NCBI GenBank assembly: GCA_000149265.1
Contig: CH003021.1
Coordinates: 1,578,241 to 1,642,240, forward strand
Length of the DNA: 64,000 nucleotides
Reading direction: 5' to 3'
Source: Ciona savignyi
Taxonomy: Eukaryota > Chordata > Ascidiacea > Phlebobranchia > Cionidae
The notes below the pieces were generated by a model. That model was not told where the DNA came from and ran no database searches. It was given only the letters and a program-made list of their open reading frames with translations. A program made the translations under genes and the position numbers. Shown piece by piece: positions 50,465 to 62,569 of this stretch (positions are counted from its first letter, which is position 1; every line of letters starts with the position of its first letter).

Positions 50465-51115
50465 GTTGTATGGTAATACTGGTTGATGTTGCACAGCAAT
50501 TCCAGGTGATACTGCACGTCAATACTGGGTGAGGTTGTACGGCAATACTGGGTGAAGTTGTACGGCAATAGTGAGTGAGGTTATGCTGCAATACTGATTG
50601 AGGTTGTTTGGCAATACTTGTGAGGTTGTGCAGCAATACGGGTTGAAATTATTTGGCAATACTGAGTAAGGTTGTACGGCAATACTGGTTGATGTTATGT
50701 GGCAATATTGGGTGAGGTTGTATGATAATACTGGGTGAGGTTGTACGGCAATACTGGTGATGTTGTAGGCAATATTAGGTGATGTTGCACGGCAATATTG
50801 AGTGAGGTTGAACGGCAATACTGGGTGAGGTTGAACGGCAATACTTGGTGAGGTTGTGCAGCTATACTGGGTGATGTTGAACAGCAATATTGGGTGATGT
50901 TAAACGGCAATACTGGGTGATGTTGCACGGCAATACCAAGTGAGGTTGTGCAGCAATACTGGTTGAGGTTGTAAGGCAATAATGGGTAAAGTTGTGCCGC
51001 AATACTGGTTGAGGTTGTACTGCAATACTGGATGATGTTGCACGGCAATACTGGGTGAGGTTTTGCGGCAATACCGGTTAAAGTTGTCTGGAAATACTGG
51101 ATGAGGTTGTGCAGA
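50465..51115 (-). repeat. 23-bp minisatellite (left array, inverted)
   Basis: About 28 degenerate copies; on the minus strand the unit reads CAGTATTGCCGTACAACCTC plus ACC. Frames across it encode only the repeat. The opposite-orientation counterpart is at 60269-60990. Confidence 0.9.
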
Positions 51116-51119
51116 ATCT

Positions 51120-52160
51120 GTTCTTGTTCAAGTTTACTTAAGATAATCTTCTTACAGGTACAACTAAACAGCCTGAGGGACAAAATCTTAAAAAGAAGGC
51201 TCAAGAAAAAGAAGGTCTTCAATCAAAAATTCTTTATGTTAAACGTATTAAATTGTGTAATCATTCGCACCTCTTCAATTCTTACTCCATATTAATAGCA
51301 GTATGGTTTCAAATCTAAATAAATGTAAAATCTGATTATACAATTTGTTCGTTTATTACCAAACGATTTTAATATTTTAAAATTGTGTAGCTGTTTTTTA
51401 GCGGAGGCGATCTATGTATCACATTTACCTATGCCGTACTTGAACGTCATGGACCTCCGGTTAGAAGTTCGGGGGTTGCCGGAAGGTGTAACAAAAGGTG
51501 GTCGAATTAAAAAATTCATATGAGATTATTTACACACTAGAATAGATCCTTGAAAGTTTAGCTATGCTAAATCTTGTTTTCCACATTGCAATTCACTACT
51601 TAATTTTAAATGGTAGGTAACACATAATTATATATTGAGAGATATTTTATTTTTTCTATAGAAATGGCAACCCTAGCACATCGACGTTGAAGTGGTCATC
51701 GAGGAAGAATTTATTTTCCTCATTGAAATTGAAAATCTTAATAAATTAATAGATTTATCATACACTTGGTATGTTGAATTATTGTTAATCTTTGTCCGAA
51801 CTATAGGCGACAACTGTAGTTTCGAAATTTGTTAAAATCGTTCGATAAGTGGGTTTTATTTGTATGGTAGCTTGCGGACAAAACCACGTAGAACAGGATG
51901 TTTCTATTTATCTCCTTGATGAAAAAAACGCAAGGTATGTTATCAGAGGGACAATTAACCCATTAGGAAAGGTTATTCATGATTTAATCCAGTGAATGGG
52001 GAAAACACAGGAATTCGTCAGATTCATGGAGAATACACAAGGGTGCGTTATCACACGGGCAAATCGTTTTAGTAGATTACTTTGTAGCTATTTTAACATT
52101 ATATTTGCAAAAAAACTGAATTGATTTCATCTGATCGACGCCAACTGTGTTCGTTCTGTC
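51120..52160. other. Intergenic; possible SINE remnants
   Basis: No gene recognised. On the minus strand 51955-52065 has two diverged bits of the SINE tail (TTATCACACGGGCAAATCG, GTGAATGGGGAAAAC). Confidence 0.35.
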
Positions 52161-52171
52161 ATCAGCTTATA

Positions 52172-52239
52172 ACGTTATTGACACTTATCTTCTCATGACG
52201 TTATTGACACTTATCACCTCATGACGCCATTGACACTTA
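52172..52239 (+). repeat. 26-bp tandem repeat, 2.6 copies
   Basis: ACGTTATTGACACTTATC followed by TTCTCATG, repeated. It is followed by CTTTATAAAGTG (TATA-like, about 52272) and TAATAAAG (about 52325), so it might be the promoter part of a decayed LTR; that is speculation. Confidence 0.6.
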
Positions 52240-52504
52240 AAGCAGTTGTTTTCCATCTACCTCATTATTTGCTTTATAAAGTGTTGTGCGAACACACAGA
52301 CACACACATATAGATATACAACGTAATAAAGAATACATCTACGAGTGGAGTTTTTCGGTTTTTCTATTTAGTGGAGGTTCCGCTGCCAGTCGAGTTTAGA
52401 GTCTCGCCATGTGTGTACATATGGAGTCGGAGCGGAGATTTGTGTATAGAACCATGTATAGACGGCAGCGGACCTGGGACCTGGTCCCGGCCAACTTGGA
52501 GCGT

Positions 52505-52565
52505 TAAAACCCCCTGGCCCCACAACTTCGTCTAGTTACCGGAGCTATTGCCATGTGTTGTATTT
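52505..52565 (-). mobile_element. SINE fragment
   Basis: Reverse copy with TTAAAACCCCCTGG on the plus strand and TAGTTACCGGAGCTATTGCC; short and diverged. Confidence 0.45.
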
Positions 52566-52751
52566 AATTAAGTCATTAACACATGTATGAGTTTGCTATC
52601 TTACTCGGAATGCACTCAACTTGACTATAACGCGATTTTATTAAAAATATACGACACAACAGTGCGGAAAAAATGTACAATAGAACAATGTGTGGAGCGA
52701 CAGTAGCCGAACGGCCGAATATATAGAAAAAGGTTATTCACATGTCAATAG

Positions 52752-55700
52752 TTATACAGATGCCCACTTTAATTTGTGGTTAAGTGACTTATTTTTGGAT
52801 TTTGCGATAATTTTCTCAGAAGTACGAATCTCTATTACAAGGTTCTTAAAAATTTCAAACACCGGGGAAATTTGTTGAACTTTACACTTGTATATTACAA
52901 AGCGCGCACATAATAGGAGGCAGTTTACAAGTTGGTTGCAGTTTCCAGGAAATCCGAACAACTTTTCCGTGTTACCGACCACTAGCGGTAATCGTAAATT
53001 GGCGCATATCCATGCGCTTACGTTCTCCGAGTATTTAATGACTTCTGGGCATTCGCAAAAAATATGCAGCAGCGTTTCTTTATCCCCTTTACAGAAGACA
53101 CACATATCCGAGTCTACTTTCCCAAATTTATAAAGAATGTCATTGGTGACTATGGCCCTTAGATTGAGTTTAATCTGGAACGAGCGGAGTCTAGACTCAA
53201 GTGTGCAGTAAAAGGAGTTTTTATAAATATTTTCCCATAACTCGGTGGGTGGGGGTGTAGAGTTTGTGTCTTTAACCCATTCAAGTTCTTTTTTTCTTGG
53301 CCGTATTTGTAAGTGTTTGGAAATCCAAATATAAGTATTTTGACAGTTTGACACTTTTCCAGGAAAATATCCGCTACTGCCGTACCGTACGCCAGCGCTG
53401 GGGTCGTAATATCAGTTGAAGCGTCATTGAGTGGTTTTTGAATTGCTGATATAAGCTTGATGTATTCGATAAAGTCGGTATTATTAGGCAATAAACTTAG
53501 CTTTCTAGCTACTTCGTCGTAGCTTAAGTATCCTTCAGCATGGTCGGTGATTTGATTTAATTGTACCAGGCCGGCATTTGCAAGGTTCTCTATAAACATG
53601 GGTTGATTTCGGTAACGGACGTTTTTGTTAAACCGCAGAGATACTTTTTGCGTCTGTAAAAATTCGTTCTTAACACAAATACCAAGGGTTGCTCGCCATG
53701 CTTGAATGTTACATCTCGTCGATCGAAGAGGGAAATGTTTTGCTATCTGTTTGTTTTCAGTCGGTAATTTTGACTTAACAGCGGCAAAGAGAGCCGTGCT
53801 TGAGGTCACTTCGTGCACTGGAATAATTATCGTTCAGGAACTTGACCACCCATTTCATCTGCAGAAGGGAAAGTAGGTATGCGTCAATATCTAGCATATT
53901 GGCTCCTCCTTCCTCGATAGGACAGCAGAGGGTCTCACGCTTAACCCGTTCCCACGTTGAGCCAAACGTTTTTATTAATCGTTTAAAGTTGAAAGAAACG
54001 TTTTTATTAATCGTTTAAGGTTTTTAATAAAATCTTTAGGAATGACACCTGGTACAATTTCGACCTTGTAGATAAGCGTTGGGATAAGAAGGCTTTTAAT
54101 TATCGAGACTTTTCCCAGCAGTGTGAGGTTTCTGGCTTTCCATAGGTTACTAACCGGAGTTGCTAAAGTTTGGTTCAAATGGGAGTGAATTGCGAGTAAC
54201 AGAGATTATAGCACCCAGGTATTTAAATGATTCGGTTGGCCACTGTAATCCCTTGTCGTGTAACGGAGTAGCGGGACTATTTCTGTTTGATCCAGCATGT
54301 AGGGCAACCGACTTGCTCCAGTTTACTCTGCATCCAGAGACCCTGTCGAATTTTTGTAGTTCTTTAAAAAGTTCGTTGAGCGCCGTTAAGTCCCCATTTG
54401 TGAATATAAGAGTGTCATCTGCGAGCAGTGATACTTTGATATCCCTGTTTCCAATTACCATTCCTGGTATTTGTACATTGTTTCGAAGTTTAATTGCAAG
54501 GCACTCAATACAGATTAGAAATAGGCTGGGTGAGAGCGGGTCGCCCTGGCGAACTCCTCTTTCGATTCTAAATTTAGGGGAAAGAAAGTTGTTATTAACT
54601 ATTATTGCAACTGCGTTTTGGTATAAAACCCTGATCCCATTTACGTAGTTTTGGTCAAAATCCGAAAGTTTCCAGCGCTTTACCGATAAAATTCTAGCTT
54701 AAGGAGTCGAACGCTTTGTATATGTCCTAGCGCCACCATCGTTAAAAGGTATTTGCGCATAGTCTGCATAGTCTATCGCGTTAAACAACAGGCGAATATT
54801 GTTGCCAATAAAACGTCCCGGTAATAAGCCGTTTTGATCTTTGTGTTTAAGACTCGAAAGAACTGTTCTAATCCGATTGTTTAAAGCTTTGGACATTATT
54901 TTGTAATCGGTGTTGAGAAGGGTTATGGGCCGATAGTTGTCTACTATGTTTGGATCTTTGTCTTTTTTGAGTATTATAATTGTGGTTCCGCATTTTTGTG
55001 TTGTGCTCAAGTGCCCTTGCTCGAAAGAAAAATTCGCACATTTGAGAAAGATATTTTTAAGAGAGTCCCAAAATGCTTTGTAAAATTCGGTGGGAAACCC
55101 GTCCATGCCCGGAGATTTGTTGTTGCTTAGTTCTTTCAGCGCAGCGTAGCATTCTGTCTCTGTAAGGTTTCCTTCGCATATAGCCATTTTTCATGTTCTA
55201 TTGAGAGGGTATTCGGTATGTCATGAAGGTAGTTGTCCAGCTCTTCGGCAACATTGCCTTGGCGGTTCTCACTGTACAGATTGCCGTAGTAGCGGTGCAA
55301 CTCTTGTAGGATCTGAGTCTGGTTAGTGTTTAGGATGTTGTTTATTTAAAGCCTTGTAATTCCCTTTTTCTCGCTTTTGTGCTTTTCAAGGTTGAGGAAA
55401 AAGGACGTGTTTTTTTCACCTTTTTCGGCCCACTTCGCTTTACTGCGTATAATTGCTCCTTTTGTGCGCTTTTCAATAAATGTGTCAAGGTCGCTACGAG
55501 CTTTTTGCAATTTGGCTACTGCGTCATTATTTCTGGTGTTTGGATCTATCACTTCAGCGTCAAGTATAGTAGAATATCTTTTTCGAGTTTTTTCTGTTTT
55601 TGGGTAATCCGTTTTCTCGTCTCGGCCGAATATTTGATGATTATTCCCCGTAATACTGCTTTCAGTGCGTCCCAAACCACATCTGGTTTTACTTCCCCGG

Positions 55701-56531
55701 TATCATTTATCATTAGGTAGTCTTAAATAGATTCTTTGATTAAAGCAACGAATTTGTTGTTGTTAAGTAGCGAGCAATTTAGTTTCCAGTAGCCGGGTCC
55801 TCTTGGTAATACTCGGAGGTCTATATCCAAACTTACAAGTTTGTGATCGGATCGAATGCTTGCTTTAATGTCACATTCTATAACCTTTGGTTTCAGCTTC
55901 TCCGATGTTAAGAAAAAGTCCAACCTTGTGGCTACAGGGGGGTTATACTGCGTTCTCGTAAAAACGCGTTTAGTTGGGTTCTTTGCACGAAAGGCATCGT
56001 ATAGATTAAAGTGTTCCATGTATTCGATTATTTCGTTGCGAGCGTTTCTATTTTGGTGGGCTGCCTTACCGCCTGCTTTGTCCATATCGTTTTGGAGAAC
56101 CATTAAAGTCTCCCCCGAGTATAATTACCTCATAGGTAAACGAATTCAGTTTGGTAAACATGTTTGTAAAAAACGCAGGGTCATCCTTGTTTGTACCGTA
56201 GACACAGCAGCCCAATGTCACTGCGACATCATTGATCATGATTTGTGCTAGCACAAAACGACCTTCACCATCAGTTTCCGATTTCAAAATCTGATATTTC
56301 CCTTTCCCGCGAATGAGAATTGCCACGCCCCGAGCATTTCCAGATCCGTGTGATGCGATTATGTCGCCACCCCACTCCATTTCCCATAGTTTGATTGTGG
56401 ACTTGGTACTGTGTGTTTCCTGCAGCAAATACTATATGTGCCCCCTTGTCATGTAAAAAATTAAAGATGGATCTACGTTTTTTGGTTGTGCGGATTCCTG
56501 CGACATTGTATGTTAGTATTTTGGTAGCCAT
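52752..56531 (-). pseudogene. LINE ORF2 (Tx1/L1-type): APE endonuclease, reverse transcriptase, Cys-His C-terminus
   Basis: Starts MATKILTYNVAGIR at 56531 and ends near 52752. Endonuclease blocks in order: TYNVAGIR, QETHS, GVAILIRGKG, GGDFN, SDHKLVSLDI, then GYWKLN. Reverse transcriptase blocks: DGFPTEFYKAFWD, NYRPITLLNTDYKIMSKAL, LPGRFIGNNIRLLF, DIYKAFDSL, RGVRQGDPLSPSLF and the catalytic LLADDTLIF, then LTLLGKVSIIKSLL. C-terminus CVFCKGDKETLLHIFCECP is the zf-RVT finger. Frameshifts at about 56430, 56105, 54715, 54165 and 53350 and a Trp-to-stop near 54690 make it inactive. Order and motifs fit Tx1/L1-like LINEs. Confidence 0.88.
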
Positions 56532-56562
56532 TAGATGTATATAAAGAACAGAGGGTAATTGT

Positions 56563-57862
56563 TTATTGCTTAAACACATTTAGATCGCTTGTGGCACAGT
56601 AGTCGGTGTTGCAGGAACAACGATGAGGCTCGCTTGTATAGATTGGTACAGCGGAACACTTGCCACATTCACATAAAATTATTTTATGGTCGCATTTTTC
56701 ATTAATACAAGCTTTGGTGGTAGATCTTGGGGGTAAAGGGTTAATAGCTTGACAATTACATTTCAGGGAGATAGTACCGTCGCAGTTCGCGCATTTAAAC
56801 AGATTAACTTCAACATCAATTTCCGTGGTGAAAGTCTCGCGGCACGGCAGCTTTCTCATCTTGGTGCTACATATGCTGCAACATGTTGACGTGGATTTCT
56901 CCGCGACCAGAAATCGAGAATCTTCTTCGCAGCATGGAGTTACCACTTCGTAGTCGGTTTTACATTTCCAGCAGTGAAAATTGCTTCCAGATGCCAACAC
57001 CCAAGCCCCCACCTTGTATCCGGGACATTGAACTGTGCAAGTGTTCTCACTTAAACTCATGGATTTGGCAACTTGCTGAGGTGGAGAGGTACTCTCTCTT
57101 TCTCTTTTCATACCTTTTATTCGTTCTAGAGAATCCGGTGCAATTTCCATTTCTGATTCTTTTTCATTTGTTTGGTTTTTGGTTCGTTGTGTTGTGCGTG
57201 TTACATCTGTTGGCTTTTGTGCTTCAGGTGTTTTTTGCTTTTCTATAATATCATGATTGCGCTTTTCCTTAATAGTTTCGTGTCGTTGCTGTCTGTGGTG
57301 TGTGGGCGCCGGCGACTGGAAGCGCAGGAAATTCTGTTGCTGCGTTTCGCTTGGGACAGCTCGCAAATTTGTGCCCCGCTTCCTTGCAATGTTTACAGGT
57401 TGGGCTTTGTCCTTTGTAGCTCACGTACATTTCGTGCCCTTCAACCACAATGTAACTAGGAATTGGGTTTTTTGTCCAGGTCGTCCTTGTTCATAATGGC
57501 TATTCTTTGGCCAGTCTGCATACCTTGTTTGTCTAACCGCGTTAGCACCTTTAGCACTTTTCCAATAGTGTTCCTTTATATTCTGCAATCGTTTCATTGG
57601 GCAGTATTATCGGCGTCCATCCAATAACAATTGATATTCTGTCTGGTTCGTACATGTGTATAGCGTATGTGCTATCTTCTTCCAACAGCTTCTCGTAGAG
57701 TTCTAGTGCAAATTGCCGCTTTGTACAAGTAGCATCCAGCAGGTCACCTCGTAATTCTGCTATGCCCACTAGTTTATTCGTTGAAAAATTAAGAGTTGGT
57801 ATATGTATCGGTCGCGTTAACCATTTGGCCACACGACCGTACACATTTTGTAAATTTTCCAA
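56563..57862 (-). pseudogene. LINE ORF1: N-terminal domain, CCHC knuckle and Cys-rich C-terminal region
   Basis: Upstream partner of the ORF2 relic, ending 31 bases before its ATG. The N-terminal frame (MENLQNVYGRVAKWLTRPIH) is followed, after a frameshift near 57550, by TRLDKQGMQTGQRIAIMNK; after another, by a perfect CX2CX4HX4C zinc knuckle (CKHCKEAGHKFASC, about 57365-57410). After a third shift near 57340 comes a long Glu/Lys/Thr-rich linker and a C-terminal region with many CxxC pairs (CWKC, CSIC, CANC, CECGKC) resembling a string of zinc ribbons. The knuckle is usual for LINE ORF1; the Cys-rich tail is not one I recognise. Confidence 0.72.
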
Positions 57863-58165
57863 AGCGTATCATCAACATGTGGTAGCGCGCCAACCGCCGG
57901 TTTCTTTTTTTACCGAGTTTAAAAGAAACTGCGGTTTCACGAATTTTTATCTCAATATTAAATTAAACAAATGTATGATCTTGTAATCTTACATGGAATG
58001 AACTCTAACTGACTGCATAGCAATATCTTATCAGATAGAGATATTGAAGGGTGCAATCAACCGGTGTTCGCATGCCAAATTTGCTTGTTGTTATACCGAC
58101 CAAAGTAAAAAGAAATTATGGTTATGCAAATTCTTGGCATATCATAATTAAAAAATATGTATGAA

Positions 58166-58660
58166 TTAGTTATCGATGAAATAAACGATTTAAGTCGAAA
58201 ATCGCATGTTAGTCAGGAAAAAACTTATAGCCGTCAATCGGGTTATACATGAAAGAGCTTGTTGACCAATCAACTTTTTAGTATTTCTTAACGGATCAAA
58301 ATGAAACAAACCGTGCTGCATTTAGAGGGCAAATACACATTGATTGGTATAAACTTTGTCCACATTTCTCAAGAAATAAACGATTTACATCGAAAATCGC
58401 ATGTTCGTAAGGCAAAACCTAGCTTATAGCCATCAATCGGGTTACATAAAAGAGACTGACCAATCATCTTTTTAGTATTTCTCAACGTATTAAAATGAAA
58501 CAAACTTTGTTGCATTTAAAAGGCAAATACAAATTGATTGGTATAAAATATATCCACATTGCTCAAGAAATGAACGATTTAAATCGAAAATTGTATGTTC
58601 GCATAGCTGTCAATCAGGTTTAATATATAAGTAGCTTGATAAGTAAGTTTTTGTATTTTT
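58166..58660 (+). repeat. About 195-bp tandem repeat, 2.5 copies
   Basis: Units start AAATAAACGATTTAAGTCGA, contain ATCGGGTTA, AAAATGAAACAAAC and AAATACAAATTGATTGGTAT, and recur near 58166, 58372 and 58565 with a truncated last copy. No function suggested. Confidence 0.75.
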
Positions 58661-58924
58661 TAACATAATAAAAAAAACGAACTTGACTAAATTATTAGAT
58701 AACCAATGCAGATTACACAAATTTATTGTGGTACTCAGGACGCTGTCTCAATGGCATACCATTCGACAAAATAAGACTTGCTGCGTTGCACTTAAAAATA
58801 AAGTAAAACATTGACTTAAACCGGTATAAAACGTTTTGAAGTTGTATTACAGGAATATGCAGTCAGTTATAGTATATATATTGCAAGTTTGATAACTAAC
58901 TCATACATATGCTGTAAGCCCGAC

Positions 58925-59088
58925 ATAAGGTCGCTAGCTATTAGGTTGTGTCCGTTTGATTCATACACAACACAGTACAATAGCTCCGGTAACCCGACGG
59001 TGGGCATTAGGTGATCTGACGATTGCTCATCTGTTAACCCCCTTGGTTTTCCCATTCACGGGGATAAACATGAATATCCTATCGTAAC
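58925..59088 (+). mobile_element. SINE fragment, internally deleted
   Basis: GGTCGCTAGCTATTAGGTTG is joined directly to CATACACAACACAGTACAAT, then AACCCGACGGTGGGC to ATGAATATCCTATC. Head and a central segment are missing. Confidence 0.78.
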
Positions 59089-59293
59089 GTTGTAAACATC
59101 AATACCCGTTAAGAGCGTCGGTGAACAAGATTTGTTTAAAATAAAAGTAATGTCCAAAATTTAACACAATGCTTGCATACATTTATTAAGAAACACCACA
59201 CGCCTTTAACGCAAAACAGAGCATGACCGATTGTTGAAGAGCTATGTGGCCAATATTACAAAAGCTTAATCAATACACTCCGCAAAATACTTT

Positions 59294-59476
59294 TCAAATA
59301 ACACACACAGTTAGACAGGCTTCTACGCCTTCTTCATCGGAATCAGTTGTGTAATGTAGACGTTCCAAAATGTCGTCGACGGACTCCAACGAATGATCGG
59401 TGATTTGTTTGTGATCTTGTGGTATTTGCCAAATACTTGTATAAGGCCCAACAAATCGTACAGTACAGGTGTCCAT
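59294..59476 (-). CDS. Candidate small protein of 60 residues
   Basis: Complete minus-strand frame starting MDTCTVRFVGPYTSIW with an acidic C-terminal part (VDDILERLHYTTDSDEEG). An in-frame stop lies just before the ATG, so the start is fixed unless an exon precedes it. A minus-strand AATAAA at 59182-59187 lies about 107 nt beyond the stop. Composition is protein-like, but no family is recognised and it could be the last exon of a transposon gene (a KDZ exon lies upstream on the same strand). Confidence 0.35.
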   Translation of the reverse strand: MDTCTVRFVGPYTSIWQIPQDHKQITDHSLESVDDILERLHYTTDSDEEGVEACLTVCVI

Positions 59477-60108
59477 AATTTAAATGGTTCCACACTTGCT
59501 AAAATTCATTTTCTAGGTCACTTAGAGTACAATTTCAAGCCGCAGTTGGTCGGATAACAGGTAAGGTAGAAATTACTGGGTTGGCCTTGTTACAGCATTA
59601 TTTGTTCTGACAATTTGATCTTGATAGTGCGCCATAACACTTCTTGCATTATATAGTAGTAATGTCACTTCGGGGCATACTCTTTTTTCCGGGTCAAAGG
59701 TGACGCATTAGAAACTTACTCTAACATGGCTGGAGCAGTAATGGTTCCTGCAAGTAATTATTTTATAAGTGTGATGTATCATTTTTGTCTGATTTAAACA
59801 ACATTAAAGGATAGTATAAGAATACCGGTAGATAAGCAATTGTAACATAACAAGAAAGTTTTGTCAAAACTTGTTACCATAAGGTAATAAGAATACTTCT
59901 ACAAAAAAGTGGTTATTCCCCAAGTAAAGAAACTCCAATTAAACATATGTACAAGGGTATGAAGAAAAATTTCAAATTCTGATTGCGATTCTTCGAGTAA
60001 GTGGTTTGCTTTTTTAGCTAATTGACAAATGATGTGGCTTAAACAAATTAAAAAATGTCAATGTGAGTATCTGACATTTATTCTTAACACTATAGACCTT
60101 ACCATTTT

Positions 60109-60267
60109 TTAGTTTCCATAATGAAGAAGAGCACAAGTTAAAAGATCAGGTCGGTGTTCAGGTTTCATTTCCTTGGACATTTTTTCAGAATTCCTCCTCA
60201 AGCAAGACCACAGACGCTCCACCGTTTCACCTTCCATCAAACCAAAACCAGGTGCCGCCTTGAACTC
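60109..60267 (-). pseudogene. KDZ (Kyakuja-Dileera-Zisupton) transposase exon fragment
   Basis: The minus-strand frame contains PGFGLMEGETVERLWSCLRR then SKEMKPEHRPDLLTCALLHY. This matches the conserved GFG-x-x-DGE-x-x-ERLWS and TKEM-x-P-x-HR-x-DLLTDALLHY blocks of KDZ transposases, with GE kept and D/A changes elsewhere. A stop follows LLHYGN; a one-base shift would lead to a GTAAGG donor, so either a frameshift or the true end. Its 5' side is cut directly by the 23-bp minisatellite. A downstream frame near 60040 (LAKKANHLLEESQSEFE) could be a further exon. Confidence 0.65.
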
Positions 60268-60268
60268 A

Positions 60269-60990
60269 ACCTCACCCAGTATAGCTGTATAACCTCATCC
60301 AGTAATGCCATACAACCTCACCCAGTATTGCTGTATAACCTCATCCGGTATTGCCGTACAACTTCAACCAGTATTGGTGCACAACCTCACCCAGTGTTGG
60401 CGCACAACCTCACCCAGTGTTGGCGCACAACCTCACCCAATATTGCCGCATAACCTCAACCAGTATTGCCGTACAAGCCCACCCAGTATTAACACACAAC
60501 CTTACCCAGTATTGCCTTGCAACATCACCCAGTATTGCAGTACAACCTCATCCAGTATTGCCCTACAACCTCGCCCAGTATTGGCGTACAACCTTATCCA
60601 GTAGCCTATTGGCATACAACCTTACCCAGTTGTGGACACAACCTCACCCAGTATTGCCATACAACCTTACCCGGTATTGCCGCGCAAAATCACTCAGTAT
60701 AGCCGTGCAACACCACCCGGTATTGCCGTATAAGCTTCCCAATGATTGCCACACTACCCCACCCAGTATTGCCGTGCAACCTCATCCAGTATTACCGTAC
60801 AACCTTACCCAGTATTGGACACAACCTCATCCAGTATTGCCGCACAGCATCAACCGATATTGTCGTACAAGCTCACCCACTATTGCCGCACAACCTTATC
60901 CAGTATTGGCACTCACTCAGTTCAGTGTCAAAACACAACTTGCCTAGTGATGCTATAATGTCAGCACACAATCTTACCTAGTATCAGCAC
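60269..60990 (+). repeat. 23-bp minisatellite (right array)
   Basis: About 31 copies of CAGTATTGCCGTACAACCTC plus ACC with much variation (GTGTTGGCGC, GCACAACC). Opposite in orientation to 50465-51115, with the LINE and the KDZ exon between. Frames in all phases are repeat artefacts. Confidence 0.9.
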
Positions 60991-61339
60991 ACGACTTCGG
61001 CCCCCGTGTTAGCCGGCAACCTTAACCGGTCACTAAACATTTTACCAGTACTGGTACTTTTGGTAGGTTAATATTTAACACACTTAAATAACGGTAACTG
61101 CCTAATTGAACATGCTAAAATGAAATTCTAACTAATCCTCCGAAGCTTTTTAGGCTACACTAACGTACGCTACCACACACTGTTTAATCTGAAAATAAGT
61201 CATGCGTAACCCTTGCGATGATTTTACAAAATATCGCGATCAACCATAATATGCTTAATCGCCGTACCATGTGGTATATAAATACGACCATGGCTGCATA
61301 CTATGCGCTGATCATACCATGTCCCATACTATGGGCTAA

Positions 61340-61900
61340 TTCGTAGCAAATCGTGTGTAAACGGCTACTCCAACTTAAATTAAATTTGATAAAATGTGAG
61401 TACATTAGCCACTTGATATAACATTTAAATAAGTTTAAAAAATTACGTAGGGAAATACCCTGAAAAATAAGATTTTGTTCTCAAATTATGATAGGCAGGG
61501 CTTGTGGCCCCGCGACATCTACTAGAAAAAGTAATCGAATCGCAATCAAACTTTGCTATTTGTTAGACAACATGGTCTAGATATGTAAAAACCAAAATTT
61601 TGGATAATATGCCCAGGGGAATTTCCCAGTGAGGTAAAAAACCAAAATAGTAATTTTTTTTAAATTAGCTCGTTTCGGCATAGCGCTTGAACGGCTGAAA
61701 TGTTAGTTAACTATCCGCCGTTGTACAATTGAGCAAAAATAAATAAAATTTATAGGGAAATACCCTAACTTGTTTCTAAACCATGATTGTAACAGGCATG
61801 CCATATCGCCCCGACATCTCCAACAAGTAGTTGCCAAAGTGGATTAAAACTGTTTGTTAGATTATCTAACCAACATCTTACTTTGATAACATATCTCAGA
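61340..61900. repeat. Dispersed copies of the 344-bp tandem repeat family
   Basis: Contains GGGAAATACCCTGAAAAATA, GACATCTACTAGAAAAAGTA, ACATGGTCTAGATATGTA and GGCATAGCGCTTGAACGGCT, and a second unit starting AACAGGCATGCCATATCGCC at about 61793. Same family as 10199-11392. Confidence 0.65.
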
Positions 61901-62089
61901 TATGTAAAAAAATTAATTTACCAAGCCCAGGTGAATTCCCCAAAATAATGAAAAACTCAATCGGACTGTTTTGGGAATTTATTTTCATTTTACTACAGCG
62001 CTTGACAAGAGGCTTAAATTTAAAACATTTTTGGTAAAATGTTAGTAAATCTAACACGCTTATTATTTTTTTAACTACACATGGTAAAT

Positions 62090-62480
62090 AAGTTTGGTTT
62101 AATAACTATGGGACCCATGCGTTTATGTTTGCAGAAGCAAAACTATGACAGTCCGGTTAAATCTTTTTGAAATGTTGAATAACATAAACCTGACGTCACA
62201 TATCTGACAATAACATATATATCGTGTAATGAACATTAATATCAATATCGGATTGTTACCTCAGGGACCCATGCGTTTATGCATGCAGAAACAAACTACA
62301 TACCCGGTGTATAAAATACATATAGTGGTTAGGGACCCTGTTCGAATATATATATATATATATATATATATACTATTTGTAAAACACAATTTGTACGTGT
62401 ACGATATATATATATATTATCGTACAAATTGTGTTTTACAAATAGTGGTGGTAAAACACGTGGTCGACACTCTCTAGTTA
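62090..62480 (-). repeat. CTAGAGAGTGTC...CAGGGTCCCTAACC repeat, copy 3
   Basis: Reverse copy: GACACTCTCTAGTTA at the right end, GGTTAGGGACCCTGTTCGAA in the middle and GGGACCCATGCGTTTATG at the left. Matches 44767-45110. Confidence 0.65.
62372..62446. repeat. Perfect 26-bp inverted repeat beside (TA)n
   Basis: 62372-62397 and 62421-62446 are exact reverse complements (ACTATTTGTAAAACACAA... and its mirror) separated by a TA-rich loop; a (TA)n microsatellite lies immediately left. Likely an insertion into the surrounding repeat. Confidence 0.75.
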
Positions 62481-62569
62481 TTATGGTAGTCACGATTTGT
62501 AAAGTCTTAATCTCAAACTCTAACTCTTGATTTAGTTTAGTTGTATTCTGCGTATCATTTAATATACAG

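Noticed and set aside
50352-51222. Gln/Tyr/Cys-rich repeat proteins in the 23-bp arrays (also 60154-60981)
   Set aside because: Frames shift from unit to unit and exist in all phases; they simply translate the minisatellite.
52270-52400. A second LTR family around the TATA-like and AATAAA-like elements
   Set aside because: No second copy, no clear TG...CA limits and no target duplication.
55377-57496. Plus-strand frames opposite the LINE
   Set aside because: Antisense to recognisable endonuclease and ORF1 domains on the minus strand.
59735-59815. Possible plus-strand first exon starting MAGAVMVPA near 59736
   Set aside because: Attractive start and donor, but I could not find a following exon in phase.
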